This document shows, piece after piece, positions 43,243-52,111 of a stretch of 64,000 bases of DNA. The notes under the pieces were generated by a model. The model did not search any database, was not told where the DNA came from, and saw only the letters and a list, made by a program, of their open reading frames with translations. The first letter of the stretch is position 1; each line of letters starts with the position of its first letter. A program made the translations under genes and the position numbers. Source of the stretch: Fischerella sp. CENA71 (GTDB lineage: Bacteria > Cyanobacteriota > Cyanobacteriia > Cyanobacteriales > Nostocaceae); assembly GCA_024239075.1 (NCBI GenBank), contig JANBVI010000004.1:237719-301718 (forward strand), read 5' to 3'.

Positions 43243-44010
43243 TTACAAAATCTCTTGTTCTAGGGCTTTTTTGGCTATACGAGTCACATATATTGTGACT
43301 GCAACTGTGGCAATAAAACCTATAATCCGAATTGCCCATTGGACTGTGGGGTTGGTTGGTTGAGTTTGTGTGCCAATCATGGCAAGATTTCCAGCGAGGG
43401 AACCAATGTAAACATACATAATTGTTCCGGGGATCATGCCTACAGAACCAATAAAGTAGTCTTTGAGGGAAACTTCGGTGACACCAAAGGCGTAGTTTAA
43501 TAAGTTAAAGGGAAATATGGGGGAAAGTCGGGTTAATAGAACTATTTTGAGTCCTTCTCTACCGACGGCGTGGTCAATTGCAGCAAATTTTTTGTTATCT
43601 GCGATTTTTGTGGCTACCCAGCCTCTGGCTAGGTAACGTCCAACTAGGAAAGCGGCTGTTGCACCCAAGGTTGCACCAATAAAGACGTAGATGGAACCCC
43701 AGATTACACCGAAGACGACGCCAGCGCCTAAAGTGAGGATGGAGCCTGGTAAAAAAGCAACGGTGGCGATGATGTAGAGGGCAATAAATGCGATCGCTCC
43801 TACTGTACCTAAACTGTCTATCCACTGCAAGGCATTTCGCAACCATTCTTGAGGATTAAATCCTGGGGTATTTACAGTTTCTTGTGCTAATGCAGAGTTT
43901 ATGTTTAGGCAAAAAATCAAGGTAAATATAAGTAAGGTGAAAAAAGTCTGTTTTAAGAATTTATGTGATTGTTGGGATTTTAGTTTATTGGCTAAATTTT
44001 TATTTTTCAT
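43243..44010 (-). CDS. TVP38/TMEM64 family membrane protein
   Basis: The 255-residue protein has an N-terminal membrane segment that may be a signal anchor (FFTLLIFTLIFCLNINSALA), then the SNARE-associated/DedA-type core: FLPGSILTLGAGVVFGVIWGSIYVFIGATLGATAAFLVGRYLARG near residues 88-132 (given as the G-x-x-F-G and F-x-x-GRY motifs) and LLTRLSPIFPFNLLNYAFGVT near 157-177. Family members act in lipid scrambling or membrane homeostasis and, in some bacteria, beside MerA-like proteins in metal resistance. It precedes the MerA-like gene on the same strand (73-base gap), probable operon. Confidence 0.88.
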   Translation of the reverse strand: MKNKNLANKLKSQQSHKFLKQTFFTLLIFTLIFCLNINSALAQETVNTPGFNPQEWLRNALQWIDSLGTVGAIAFIALYIIATVAFLPGSILTLGAGVVFGVIWGSIYVFIGATLGATAAFLVGRYLARGWVATKIADNKKFAAIDHAVGREGLKIVLLTRLSPIFPFNLLNYAFGVTEVSLKDYFIGSVGMIPGTIMYVYIGSLAGNLAMIGTQTQPTNPTVQWAIRIIGFIATVAVTIYVTRIAKKALEQEIL

Positions 44011-44195
44011 TTGCTAAGTTATAGATAAAAATAAATGCGATCGCACAAGATATGCAAGCGATGTTCAAGCGATCGCATCACCTTTGACTTTAGCTTTCCA
44101 GCATATATAAGGATGTATCCAGTTATTAATCTGTCAACGCGGACAAATAATTTGGCAAACAACAGCAAAATTGTTGTCTTTCAATGATTTTAAAA

Positions 44196-44267
44196 AGCCC
44201 GTGATGAGGATTGAACTCATGACCTCACCCTTACCAAGGGTGTGCTCTACCACTGAGCTACACGGGC
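44196..44267 (-). tRNA. tRNA-Thr (GGT)
   Basis: Minus-strand cloverleaf of 72 bases: acceptor GCCCGTG / CACGGGC, D arm TAGCTCAGTGGTAGAGC, anticodon stem CACCC / GGGTG around loop TTGGTAA with anticodon GGT, and T arm with TTCAATC. CCA is not encoded. Confidence 0.95.
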
Positions 44268-44346
44268 AAAATTAAGGCATTCATAAAATTAAAAATGTAA
44301 AACTAAAACTTTTAAATTTTAATTTTACATTTTTAACTTTGGCAGG

Positions 44347-44429
44347 TGGGCCGGGCTGGATTTGAACCAGCGTAGGCGCTAGCCAACGGATTTACAGTCC
44401 GTCTCCATTAACCACTCGGACACCGACCC
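44347..44429 (-). tRNA. tRNA-Tyr (GTA)
   Basis: Minus-strand 83-base tRNA with long variable arm: acceptor GGGTCGG / CCGGCCC, anticodon stem ACGGA / TCCGT around CTGTAAA (anticodon GTA), variable arm GGCTAGCGCC, T arm GCTGGTTCAAATCCAGC. 79 bases from tRNA-Thr in the same direction, probably co-transcribed. Confidence 0.95.
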
Positions 44430-44542
44430 GTGAGACCCACGATTAAGAATATTAGCACAAGGTTTTAGATTTTCCAAGCTTTTTTTCAAAAAAAATTAAT
44501 TTGGTCATTGGTCATTGGTTAATGTCCAATGCCCAATGCTCA

Positions 44543-46369
44543 CTAACTCAGTAATTCACCAGTTTCTTGCAGTGCGTGCAAGCGATGGTAAATACCACCA
44601 TGACGCAGAAGTTGTTGGTGATTACCGACTTCTATGATTTTGCCTTGATCTAGGACTACAATCTGATCTGCTTCTCTAACTGTACTCAGGCGGTGAGCAA
44701 TTACAATTGTGGTACGAGTTCCTTGGAGCGATCGCATTGCTAATTGAATGGAACGCTCAGACTCATAATCTAAGCTAGAAGTCGCTTCGTCAAAAATCAG
44801 CACATCTGGTTCTACTAATAACGCCCTAGCAATTCCCAGGCGCTGTCTTTGTCCGCCAGACAACCTCACACCCCTTTCTCCTACGACAGTGTAATAACCT
44901 TGGGGTAAATTCTGAATCACTTCATCAAGTCTGGCGATTCTACAGGCTTCTTCAACTTGGTCAAAGGTGACATCTGAGCGACCATACTTGAGATTATCCA
45001 AGACAGTTCCGTTAAAAATATCTACTTCTTGATGAACTATTGCCAGTCTGCGGCGATAATTTCCTACATTTAAAGTGCGAATATCTTGACCATCAATCAG
45101 AATTTGACCTTGATTTGGTTCAAAATAGCGCAATAGTAATTTTACCAAAGTAGATTTACCCGAACCTGATCGCCCGACCAATGCTACTGTTTGATATGGT
45201 TCAATCAAGAGATTGATATCTCGCAAAACTGGACGTTGAGGTTCATAGCCAAAGCTCACATGGGAAAACTCTACTTTTCCTGTAAATTGATAAGCAGAAT
45301 CTGATTGCGGTTTCTCCAAAAGACCAACCGAATCAACTCCAGATGGTTCTTTGAGAAATTCGTTAAACCGCACCATAGAACTATAGCGACGAGCAAAAAT
45401 CTCCGCCAATACGCTAATTGGTTCCAACTCCGCATAAGCCATACTGGAAAGAGTTAAGGTCATGATAAAGTGACCAAGAGAAATCCTACCAGCTACTGTT
45501 TCTGCTAGCGTCAAACCTAAAATCGCAAACACGCAAAACTGAATGACAGTTCTTTGCTTGGTATTCAGCTTGACGTATCCTTTGTGGATACGATAATCCA
45601 CCACGGTGAATTCACGTTCTAAACGGACTTTTTGCCGTTCTAGTTCTTTGGCTTCTGTCGCAAATGCTTTTACTGTTTTAATGTTGCTGATAATTTCCGA
45701 AGTCCGGCTTTCTGTCCCTTCTCCATATTTATCCAAGCGGTTATCATGCCAAACTAGGCGCTTCAACTTTTTCAAGGTAAAACCAAGAATAACCACAAAG
45801 GATATTAAATACAAAATCGCAATTCGCCACTCCACAAACCAGATAAATACAAAAATTCCCAAAACCCGAAACAGCTTCGGAATCATCTGTCCAGCGATTT
45901 CGGGATAAGTCCAAGTGTGGTTGGCGACACCTCTTGCTACTCGCCCAGCAATGCGTCCGGGATTATTTTCGTCATAAAATTCTAGAGGTAGGGTGAGAAT
46001 CTTTTCAATTGCTTTTTGATGTTGATCTCGACGCGATCTTAAAGCAATATCCCAATGAAACCAATTAGTTAACCAAGGTTGTGTCGGCGCTCTCACCACG
46101 GTGACAAGAAAAATTAAACTCAGCAATACACCTAAAGATAGAAGTTGATTGACTGGGTAATTGATAAGGTTTGCAATTGTGGCGATCGCTACCGTCAATG
46201 GCTTATCTAATGGTTGATTAGACAACACATTCAAAATCTGCCCGATCACATACGGTACGACCAAATCAATAATCTCGTAAACACTGGTAGCTGCAATACT
46301 GAAAATACTCAGCTTCCAGTAGGGACGAAAGTAATTGAGAATATCTCTAAAGTTTGCCATGATGCACAC
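44543..46369 (-). CDS. ABC exporter, fused permease and ATPase
   Basis: The 608-residue half-transporter (type IV/ABCB-like) begins MCIMANFRDILNYFRPYWK; the second ATG (46360) is also plausible as start. Six membrane helices take residues 15-300, then the nucleotide-binding domain: VALVGRSGSGKSTLVKLLL near 397-415 (Walker A), VRLSGGQRQRLGIARALL near 506-523 (signature), VLIFDEATSSLD near 527-538 (Walker B), VIAHRLSTVREADQIVV (H loop). It should work as a homodimer exporting lipid, peptide or drug; the cargo is not evident. Divergent from the DUF2243 gene. Confidence 0.93.
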   Translation of the reverse strand: MCIMANFRDILNYFRPYWKLSIFSIAATSVYEIIDLVVPYVIGQILNVLSNQPLDKPLTVAIATIANLINYPVNQLLSLGVLLSLIFLVTVVRAPTQPWLTNWFHWDIALRSRRDQHQKAIEKILTLPLEFYDENNPGRIAGRVARGVANHTWTYPEIAGQMIPKLFRVLGIFVFIWFVEWRIAILYLISFVVILGFTLKKLKRLVWHDNRLDKYGEGTESRTSEIISNIKTVKAFATEAKELERQKVRLEREFTVVDYRIHKGYVKLNTKQRTVIQFCVFAILGLTLAETVAGRISLGHFIMTLTLSSMAYAELEPISVLAEIFARRYSSMVRFNEFLKEPSGVDSVGLLEKPQSDSAYQFTGKVEFSHVSFGYEPQRPVLRDINLLIEPYQTVALVGRSGSGKSTLVKLLLRYFEPNQGQILIDGQDIRTLNVGNYRRRLAIVHQEVDIFNGTVLDNLKYGRSDVTFDQVEEACRIARLDEVIQNLPQGYYTVVGERGVRLSGGQRQRLGIARALLVEPDVLIFDEATSSLDYESERSIQLAMRSLQGTRTTIVIAHRLSTVREADQIVVLDQGKIIEVGNHQQLLRHGGIYHRLHALQETGELLS

Positions 46370-46683
46370 TGTCCAAGAGCATGAGCCTTTAGCTCTGGAA
46401 GTTTTATACTACATTTATATTACATTGTAGTCAAGAGGCAAATTGCGAAATTAACCTTAGGGAAGAGATCAAACTAACGTTACCTCTGTTAGAGCGATCG
46501 CATTCCCACAAGTCACTACCCGTCTACGCACTTACCCTTCATCACAAAAATCCTCTTATTCATAAATAACATCATGACGTTTGTAACTAACGTCGTGACT
46601 TTACTTATTAACATCCTCAGGCAGAAGATAGCGCCTCAAAAAAGTCTTATCCTATGGAAAAAGCGTGTCTCATGAGGTCGGTA

Positions 46684-47172
46684 ATGGAGACAAGTAACCA
46701 AACAACTAACCACCGCACTCCCCTAATTCTTGCTGGAATTTTTTTAGGTTTAGGACTAGGAGGATTTGTTGACGGCATTTTGCTGCATCAAATTTTACAG
46801 TGGCATCATATGTTAAGCAGCATTCAACCGTTAGTCAGCAAATCTAATATAGATTTAAACATGGTATGGGACGGTTTGTTTCATGCGTTGGATTGGGTAA
46901 TGACTGTGATCGGGGTGCTGTTGCTGTGGCGTGCAGGCGGACGCGATGATGTTCCTTGGTCATCAAATACCTTTTTTGGATCTATACTCATCGGTGCTGG
47001 GTTGTTTAACTTAGTTGAAGGATTAATAGATCATCAAATTCTTGGTATTCATCATGTCAAACCAGGAGTACATCAACTAGCTTGGGATTTGGGATTTTTA
47101 GCTAGCGGTGTATTGCTAATTGTAATTGGGTGGTTAATGCTACAAGCCTTTCCTCAAACAACTGACAAGTAG
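46684..47172 (+). CDS. DUF2243 membrane protein
   Basis: The 162-residue protein from ATG 46684 (METSNQTTNHRTPL) has GAGG six bases upstream, which favours this start over ATG 46654. It has four hydrophobic segments and the family's motif set: GIFLGLGLGGFVDGILLHQILQWHHML near 17-43, WDGLFHALDWVMTVIGVLLLW and the second half repeat GAGLFNLVEGLIDHQILGIHHV near 101-122, so the protein is an internal duplication with paired His (LLHQ..QWHH, IDHQ..GIHH). Those His are good candidates for metal or heme ligands. Function not known. Confidence 0.85.
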   Translation: METSNQTTNHRTPLILAGIFLGLGLGGFVDGILLHQILQWHHMLSSIQPLVSKSNIDLNMVWDGLFHALDWVMTVIGVLLLWRAGGRDDVPWSSNTFFGSILIGAGLFNLVEGLIDHQILGIHHVKPGVHQLAWDLGFLASGVLLIVIGWLMLQAFPQTTDK

Positions 47173-47298
47173 GTAACAAGAAGGACAAGGGAGACAAGGG
47201 GGACATGGGAAGGGGTATACGGAGAATATTTTTGATTGATTCAGCGCGTCTCCCATTCTCCGCATCTCTTCCCAGTCCCCGTTCCCTATCTCCATTAA

Positions 47299-48087
47299 CT
47301 ATCGAAAAAATTCCAGTCTATACCGATACAAAGCAACTGGGCGAGAACCAGCTTGAAAATAATTTGGGTCTTGGGGTGAAAGGTAAACAGCAGTAACTTG
47401 ATCCGCTTCTATGGCTGGATTGGAAGTAGATAATTTGCGGTAAGCAGTCGTAGATTCCACTAAATTGAAATAGGGACGCCCACCACCTTTAAATAATTGT
47501 TGAAAAACTTCTGTTGTAATAAACTTACCATCAGGTGTAGTTTCTGTAGATCGTGCAGAAACAATCGAAATTAGTTGGCGTTCATGACGTAAAAATGTGA
47601 TTTGACGATTAGGCGAATTTGGATCTACTTTGACAGAAATCACAGCTGTATCGCCTAAATAAGCTCTTGCCAAATTTAAGCCGTTAAATGCTCGATCCGC
47701 AACTACTACTGATTTTCTATCTACACCAGATTTGATTTTTAATCCGGTAACAGGTGTGGTTTGCTTGACAAATCGCACTTGACACTCAATTGGCTGATTG
47801 AGATACTGACGATTTCCCTCAAATCCAGGGGTGACAATTTCAGGCGCTAGAGGTGCAACCATATCTACAAGTGTGCTGCTAAGTTGCCACTCACCCAGCA
47901 TCCACTCAGGATATACTAAGTCTCCCATCGCAGGTTGGGTAGAAGTGATTTTTTCCCAAACAGGAAAACTATCTAAACGTTTGGCTAACTCTCCCGCTTT
48001 TGCTTCTCCACTCCACAACAGCAATAAAAACATCAAACACAAAGTCAAAATTCTCAGCATATTAATGATTAACACTATTGTTTTCAA
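47299..48087 (-). CDS. DUF6816-like exported protein
   Basis: The 262-residue protein has an N-terminal hydrophobic signal (MLRILTLCLMFLLLLWSGEAKAGE), with AKA-type cleavage near 31. The mature part has MGDLVYPEWMLGEWQLSSTLVDMVAPLAPE near 54-83, a motif of cyanobacterial and plastid proteins of thylakoid lumen type now grouped as DUF6816, then many beta strands ending ALYRYRLEFFR. It is probably lumenal or periplasmic and lipocalin-like in shape (inferred). The exact function is unknown. It is convergent with the DUF2243 gene. Confidence 0.75.
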   Translation of the reverse strand: MKTIVLIINMLRILTLCLMFLLLLWSGEAKAGELAKRLDSFPVWEKITSTQPAMGDLVYPEWMLGEWQLSSTLVDMVAPLAPEIVTPGFEGNRQYLNQPIECQVRFVKQTTPVTGLKIKSGVDRKSVVVADRAFNGLNLARAYLGDTAVISVKVDPNSPNRQITFLRHERQLISIVSARSTETTPDGKFITTEVFQQLFKGGGRPYFNLVESTTAYRKLSTSNPAIEADQVTAVYLSPQDPNYFQAGSRPVALYRYRLEFFR

Positions 48088-48698
48088 AATTTAGAACTTA
48101 TGAGATTAAAAGCTCATTCAATTAGAAAATATGTTGCAATTTTGTTACTAAATTTAACTTCTACAGCAATAATTTCAATAAAAACATTAGTGTATTCTGA
48201 AAAGACTGAGATCCAAGTAACCATCACAGCCTATTTCCTTAGTTAGAGGAGGGTATGAGCAAAAAAACTCATAATTTGGCTAAAAAATGTGTATTTTATT
48301 TATGTTTTGTCTAAAAAACATATCAATTGCTGTTTTTTAGCTTGATAATTAAGATCGCAAGGTAGTTGAGTACTCTCAAAAACCAAAATTGCAAAGTTTC
48401 AATTTATACTTTATATCTTTAAATTATAGTGTTATCACTTAACCTACATCAAGTAGAAAGATATTAAGTAGTAAAATTACTCATTCTAAGAAAGGAAATC
48501 TGTATTTTATGCTTCTAAAAATGATGTGATTCAAAAAAGGTAAATATTTTTTAAAAAAATAAATACAAACCTTACACATTAGCAGAAAATGGTGAAATTG
48601 AATTGATTGAAAAGTAAGAATTGAAAGCTGGCAAAATATTCAATAAGTTATGAGGGTGTAATCTTAATTGATTACTTGATTTATGCTTGGATGAGCTA
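48088..48698. other. Intergenic, AT-rich
   Basis: About 610 bases with no ORF, repeat or RNA recognised. It must hold the promoters of the DUF6816-like gene (left) and of the DUF4388 cassette (right). Confidence 0.5.
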
Positions 48699-49571
48699 AT
48701 GAACCTATCTAGTTCTTTCACGAATTTTTCTTTAGCTGAATTGTTTCAACTGATTGACCAAGGCAAAAAATCTGGTTGTTTAAGTGTGTGTACTCTACCA
48801 GATATTCACACTCCTGATTCTAAATCGCAATACTATTACATTTGGTTTCGACAAGGGCGTGTAATTGCAGCAGCAAATCGCTTAAACGGTCAAGGTTTAG
48901 TTAACAAAATTACTCAACGAAATTGGGTAAATCAGCAAATTATAGAAAGATATTGTCAAATATTTTCTTTAGATAAACCCCTTGGTTTATCTCTAAAAGC
49001 TGATGGTTTGCTCAACACCGAGCAATTAAATTTATTATTTGCTAGTCAAATGCATCAGGTACGACAGTTGTTTGAAATTCAAACAGGTGTATTTAAACTC
49101 GACAGCAAAGCACCGTTACCTGTTAAAGAAATGACAGGATTAAGCCTCAGAGCAATAGAAATAGCTCTGGTGGCTTTAAGAACACTAAAAAGTTGGAAAA
49201 TATTAGCTGATGCAATTCCAGATCCCAATTCGGCTATAAACAGCATTGCTCAAGGGAAACCACAAATTCATTTACATGCTTTGGAGTGGCAGGTATGGGA
49301 ATTTGCCAATGGTACTATTAGCTTAAGTGCGATCGCCAATCAACTCAATCAACCAATAGCTTTAGTTCAACAAGTAGCTTTTCGGCTCATGTTGGCTTGT
49401 TTAATAGAAGAAGTTCCTTTGAAGGAATCAACACTAGAATTGAGTAATTATCCTGTCGATTTAAACTTAGTTAATTCTTCTAGAGCAGTCAAATCTTCAG
49501 TTGGGACAACCATCAAGATCAGTAATTTATTTCTACAAAATATAGTTGGCTTTTTGAGGAGTAATAATTGA
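48699..49571 (+). CDS. DUF4388 (PATAN-like) domain protein, copy 1
   Basis: The 290-residue protein from ATG 48699 aligns with copy 2 from its first residues (MNLSSSFTNFSLAELFQLIDQGKKSGCL), so I prefer this ATG to the upstream TTG. The N-terminal half has the DUF4388 pattern FSLAELFQ...GRVIAAANRLNGQGL and the MTGLSLRAIEIALVALRTLKSWK motif in the middle; the C-terminal third is a small winged-helix-like segment (WQVWEFANGTISLSAIANQLNQPIALVQQVAFRLMLACLIEE). DUF4388 proteins serve in type IV pili/phototaxis signalling and in GTPase switches. It overlaps the GTPase gene (TGATG). Confidence 0.85.
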   Translation: MNLSSSFTNFSLAELFQLIDQGKKSGCLSVCTLPDIHTPDSKSQYYYIWFRQGRVIAAANRLNGQGLVNKITQRNWVNQQIIERYCQIFSLDKPLGLSLKADGLLNTEQLNLLFASQMHQVRQLFEIQTGVFKLDSKAPLPVKEMTGLSLRAIEIALVALRTLKSWKILADAIPDPNSAINSIAQGKPQIHLHALEWQVWEFANGTISLSAIANQLNQPIALVQQVAFRLMLACLIEEVPLKESTLELSNYPVDLNLVNSSRAVKSSVGTTIKISNLFLQNIVGFLRSNN

Positions 49572-50119
49572 TGGAGATCCTACGCATTGTGATCACTGGA
49601 GGCGTAGGTGCAGGTAAAACTAGTTTTATTCGTACCATCAGTGAAATTGAAATGGTAGATACCGATAGAAAAGCAACTGATGACATCGCACTCCTGAAAG
49701 AAAAAACCACAGTTGCATTAGATTTTGGGCGATTGACTATTGGATCGAATCAATCACTGCATCTTTATGGTACTCCTGGACAAGCGCGATTTGATTTTAT
49801 GTGGGACATCCTAATTCAAAAAGCCCATGCCTACATCTTATTAATAGATGCACACCGTCCAGAACACCTGCGCTATAGTCGAAAAATTCTGCAATTTATG
49901 AAGCATCGAGTCAAAATACCGTGTTTAATAGGGCTAACTCATACTGATTGTCCTGATGCTTGGGAGATGGAAGATATCGCATTAGCTTTGGGATTATTGG
50001 ATGCAAATAACAGGCTACCGATCATGTGTGTTAATGCGACAGAACCTGCTTCTGTTAAAGAAAGTTTAATTGCACTGATCGAAGAAATTACCAAACATTA
50101 CCAGTATCTTAACGGTTAA
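49571..50119 (+). CDS. Small GTPase (MglA/Rup-like)
   Basis: The 182-residue protein has a P-loop GGVGAGKTSFIRTIS near 9-23, the switch-I region with TTVALDFGRLTIG, the G3 motif LYGTPGQARFDFMWDIL near 68-84 with Gln, and a THTD in place of the NKxD base motif near 120. The form GTPGQ(x)RF is that of bacterial Ras-like GTPases of the gliding/motility and polarity class (MglA relatives). It shares one base with the DUF4388 stop, so translation is coupled. The roadblock gene downstream is the usual regulator of these GTPases. Confidence 0.88.
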   Translation: MEILRIVITGGVGAGKTSFIRTISEIEMVDTDRKATDDIALLKEKTTVALDFGRLTIGSNQSLHLYGTPGQARFDFMWDILIQKAHAYILLIDAHRPEHLRYSRKILQFMKHRVKIPCLIGLTHTDCPDAWEMEDIALALGLLDANNRLPIMCVNATEPASVKESLIALIEEITKHYQYLNG

Positions 50120-50555
50120 ATGATGTTATTTTGATTTTGTGTAAAAAAACTCTAAGACAGATGTAAAAGTTAAAACATGTAACAAAATTTTTATCCTGTT
50201 GTACGGGATTTTTCTTGTTACTTATATTGAGTTGTCTAAAGTTTTGGAGTCAGCTATTGACTCCAAATAATGCGATCCATCACGCTATTTATTCATAGCC
50301 TGTTGTTTAACCGCTATGCTTCTGGGCTACTTACTAAAGCTATTGACTAGAGGTGTTCAAAAAATCTCATCTGTGTCCACAGAAACATCTGTGTCCATAG
50401 AAACATCACATTTGTCAACAAAAATCCATTCGCCAAAACTGACAACTTCGGAAGATACAGCACAATTGTTACACGCTGTAACAGTAGACAATCTGTTACC
50501 AACAACTTCTGATCAAGCTCATACACCTGTACCAAAGATTGTGGAGGACAAATTT

Positions 50556-50924
50556 ATGATTAACGTCTCAATGCTGCAAGACGAACTGCAAAACTTCGTG
50601 TCTGGAACCTCTGATATTCAAGGTGCAGCTTTAGTAAGTCCAGATGGCTTGGCTTTGGCTTCTGTGTTACCAGGTGGAATGGATGAAGAACGAACTGCTG
50701 CCATGTCTGCATCTATGCTGTCGTTAGGCGAACGCATTGGTCGCGAACTGGCTCGTGGAAATGTAGAGCGTATTGTTGTAGAAGGAGAAAAAGGCTACGG
50801 TGTGTTAGTTGGTTGTGGTAGTGATGCAGTTTTATTAGTACTGGCTAATGCAGGAGTTAAACAAGGCTTACTGTTTCTGGAAGTAAAACGTGCTGTTTCT
50901 AGAATTGCGCCTCTGTTAGCTTGA
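50556..50924 (+). CDS. Roadblock/LC7 domain protein
   Basis: From ATG 50556 the protein has 122 residues and begins MINVSMLQDELQNF; a GGAGG lies nine bases upstream, which I take to settle the start, although the frame is open to 50316 with a low-complexity Thr/Ser-rich N-terminal part. The domain is a full roadblock/LC7: DIQGAALVSPDGLALASVLP near 20-39, ERTAAMSASMLSLGERIGREL, GYGVLVGCGSDAVLLVLANAG near 75-95. Such proteins (MglB class) are GAP-like partners of the small GTPase. So it is the third part of the cassette. Confidence 0.88.
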   Translation: MINVSMLQDELQNFVSGTSDIQGAALVSPDGLALASVLPGGMDEERTAAMSASMLSLGERIGRELARGNVERIVVEGEKGYGVLVGCGSDAVLLVLANAGVKQGLLFLEVKRAVSRIAPLLA

Positions 50925-50984
50925 CTAAAAACACAAAATAGTCCTTACACCAATATTTGGATTACTGATTTTGCATCTTAAAGA

Positions 50985-51491
50985 ATGGTATACCAAATTA
51001 CATTGAATTGTATGGGAGCATTACGCATGTTACGTCCAACTTTGGGAGATTTTAGCAGTATTGTCTGTTTTAAGGCAGCAATTATAGGTATGGAAGAGGC
51101 TTTAGGTGAAAAAGCAACTGCGATCGCTTTAACTGCGGCAGGTCGTTATCGTGGTAAAAGTTTAGCCCAGGAATTAAACCTAGCCAACTCCTCGATGTCC
51201 TTAGAGGAACTAGCCGACAAGCTTGATCATGTTTTCGGCAAGCATGGTACTTGTCTGTGTATAATCGAGAAAATTGTCCAAGAAGATGATGGGATAATCA
51301 AGGTATATACATCAGAAACCTTATGTTCTGCGGGCGAACCCCAGGATTCACAGCGTAAATGTACTTATACCCTTGGTGCTATTTGGGGCGTACTAGAAAT
51401 AACTTTTAATCAGCGACTGCAAGGCAAGCATACCGAATCTGTATTGCGCGGTGGGGAATACGATGTATTTGAATTTACTAAATTCTCATAG
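50985..51491 (+). CDS. V4R-like (hydrocarbon-binding) domain protein
   Basis: The 168-residue protein begins MVYQITLNCMGALRMLRPTLGDFSS and has a V4R-type C-terminal half: EDDGIIKVYTSETLCSAGEPQ near 105-125 with Cys positions, RKCTYTLGAIWGVLEITFNQRLQGK, then a GGEYDVFEF end. V4R domains bind small hydrophobic ligands or act in protein-protein contact. Two starts are close together, ATG at 50985 and ATG at 51012. It is the fourth gene in a row with DUF4388, GTPase and roadblock, which suggests one signalling unit. The V4R call is a fold judgement, not firm. Confidence 0.6.
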   Translation: MVYQITLNCMGALRMLRPTLGDFSSIVCFKAAIIGMEEALGEKATAIALTAAGRYRGKSLAQELNLANSSMSLEELADKLDHVFGKHGTCLCIIEKIVQEDDGIIKVYTSETLCSAGEPQDSQRKCTYTLGAIWGVLEITFNQRLQGKHTESVLRGGEYDVFEFTKFS

Positions 51492-51542
51492 TTTAGTTGT
51501 TTAATTGTTTGGTTATTAGTTAATGTCGCTTACTAATAATTC

Positions 51543-51645
51543 ATACCATTTCACTAAAACCTTGGTACAAATACAGGCTGTGTAGAGACGTGCCATGGCG
51601 TGTCTCTACAAATTGATATGGATTGTGATTAACGTGAAATGGTAT
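51543..51645. mobile_element. MITE-like nested inverted repeat, 103 bp
   Basis: Perfect outer 12-bp arms ATACCATTTCAC (51543-51554) and GTGAAATGGTAT (51634-51645). Inside lies a second palindrome, TGTAGAGAC ... GTCTCTACA (51581-51610), around GCCATGGC. This looks like a small non-autonomous element or a strong hairpin. Confidence 0.75.
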
Positions 51646-52111
51646 CACACCTGGGGAAAGCAAATATCAATGCTGAACTGGGTGCATTCTGCCATATTTA
51701 AAACCTGTGTTTAGCAAAAATAAATTACAGGGTGCATTCTTTACACAACCTTGAGATTAATACTCTCACTGAAATTAAGAAAAATCTCTTATTCGTTAAT
51801 AAAATTAAGCAAAAAATTCAAATTTTAGTTATACAGTTTACATATAGGACTCCTATGTTATTTTTATTGGCCTAGCCTTTGTTCTGTGCTGAAAAAAGTC
51901 AGTATAGTTTCTGTTAAGAGTTCCCTGTTAATAGTTCTCGGTCTTCACTAGTAAGTTCATCAATCAAACCGGATTCCTATATTACTCCTCTGGCTGCGAA
52001 AGCTTCATCATAAGTAAAATTCCAAAGGTATGTATAAAACTTGCCGCAAGCACAGGTATGAATTTTCAGGGTGCAAGTTTAAACAAATCGCTTTTTATAA
52101 TACTTGAAACA
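51646..52111. other. Intergenic
   Basis: Two GGTGCATTCT direct repeats near 51680 and 51731. No gene recognised. AT-rich up to the DUF4388 copy 2. Confidence 0.4.

Noticed and set aside
8700-44060. GCGATCGC octamers as specific regulatory sites
   Set aside because: These HIP1 palindromes are spread over coding and spacer DNA across the whole window, a genome-wide cyanobacterial trait with no local meaning.
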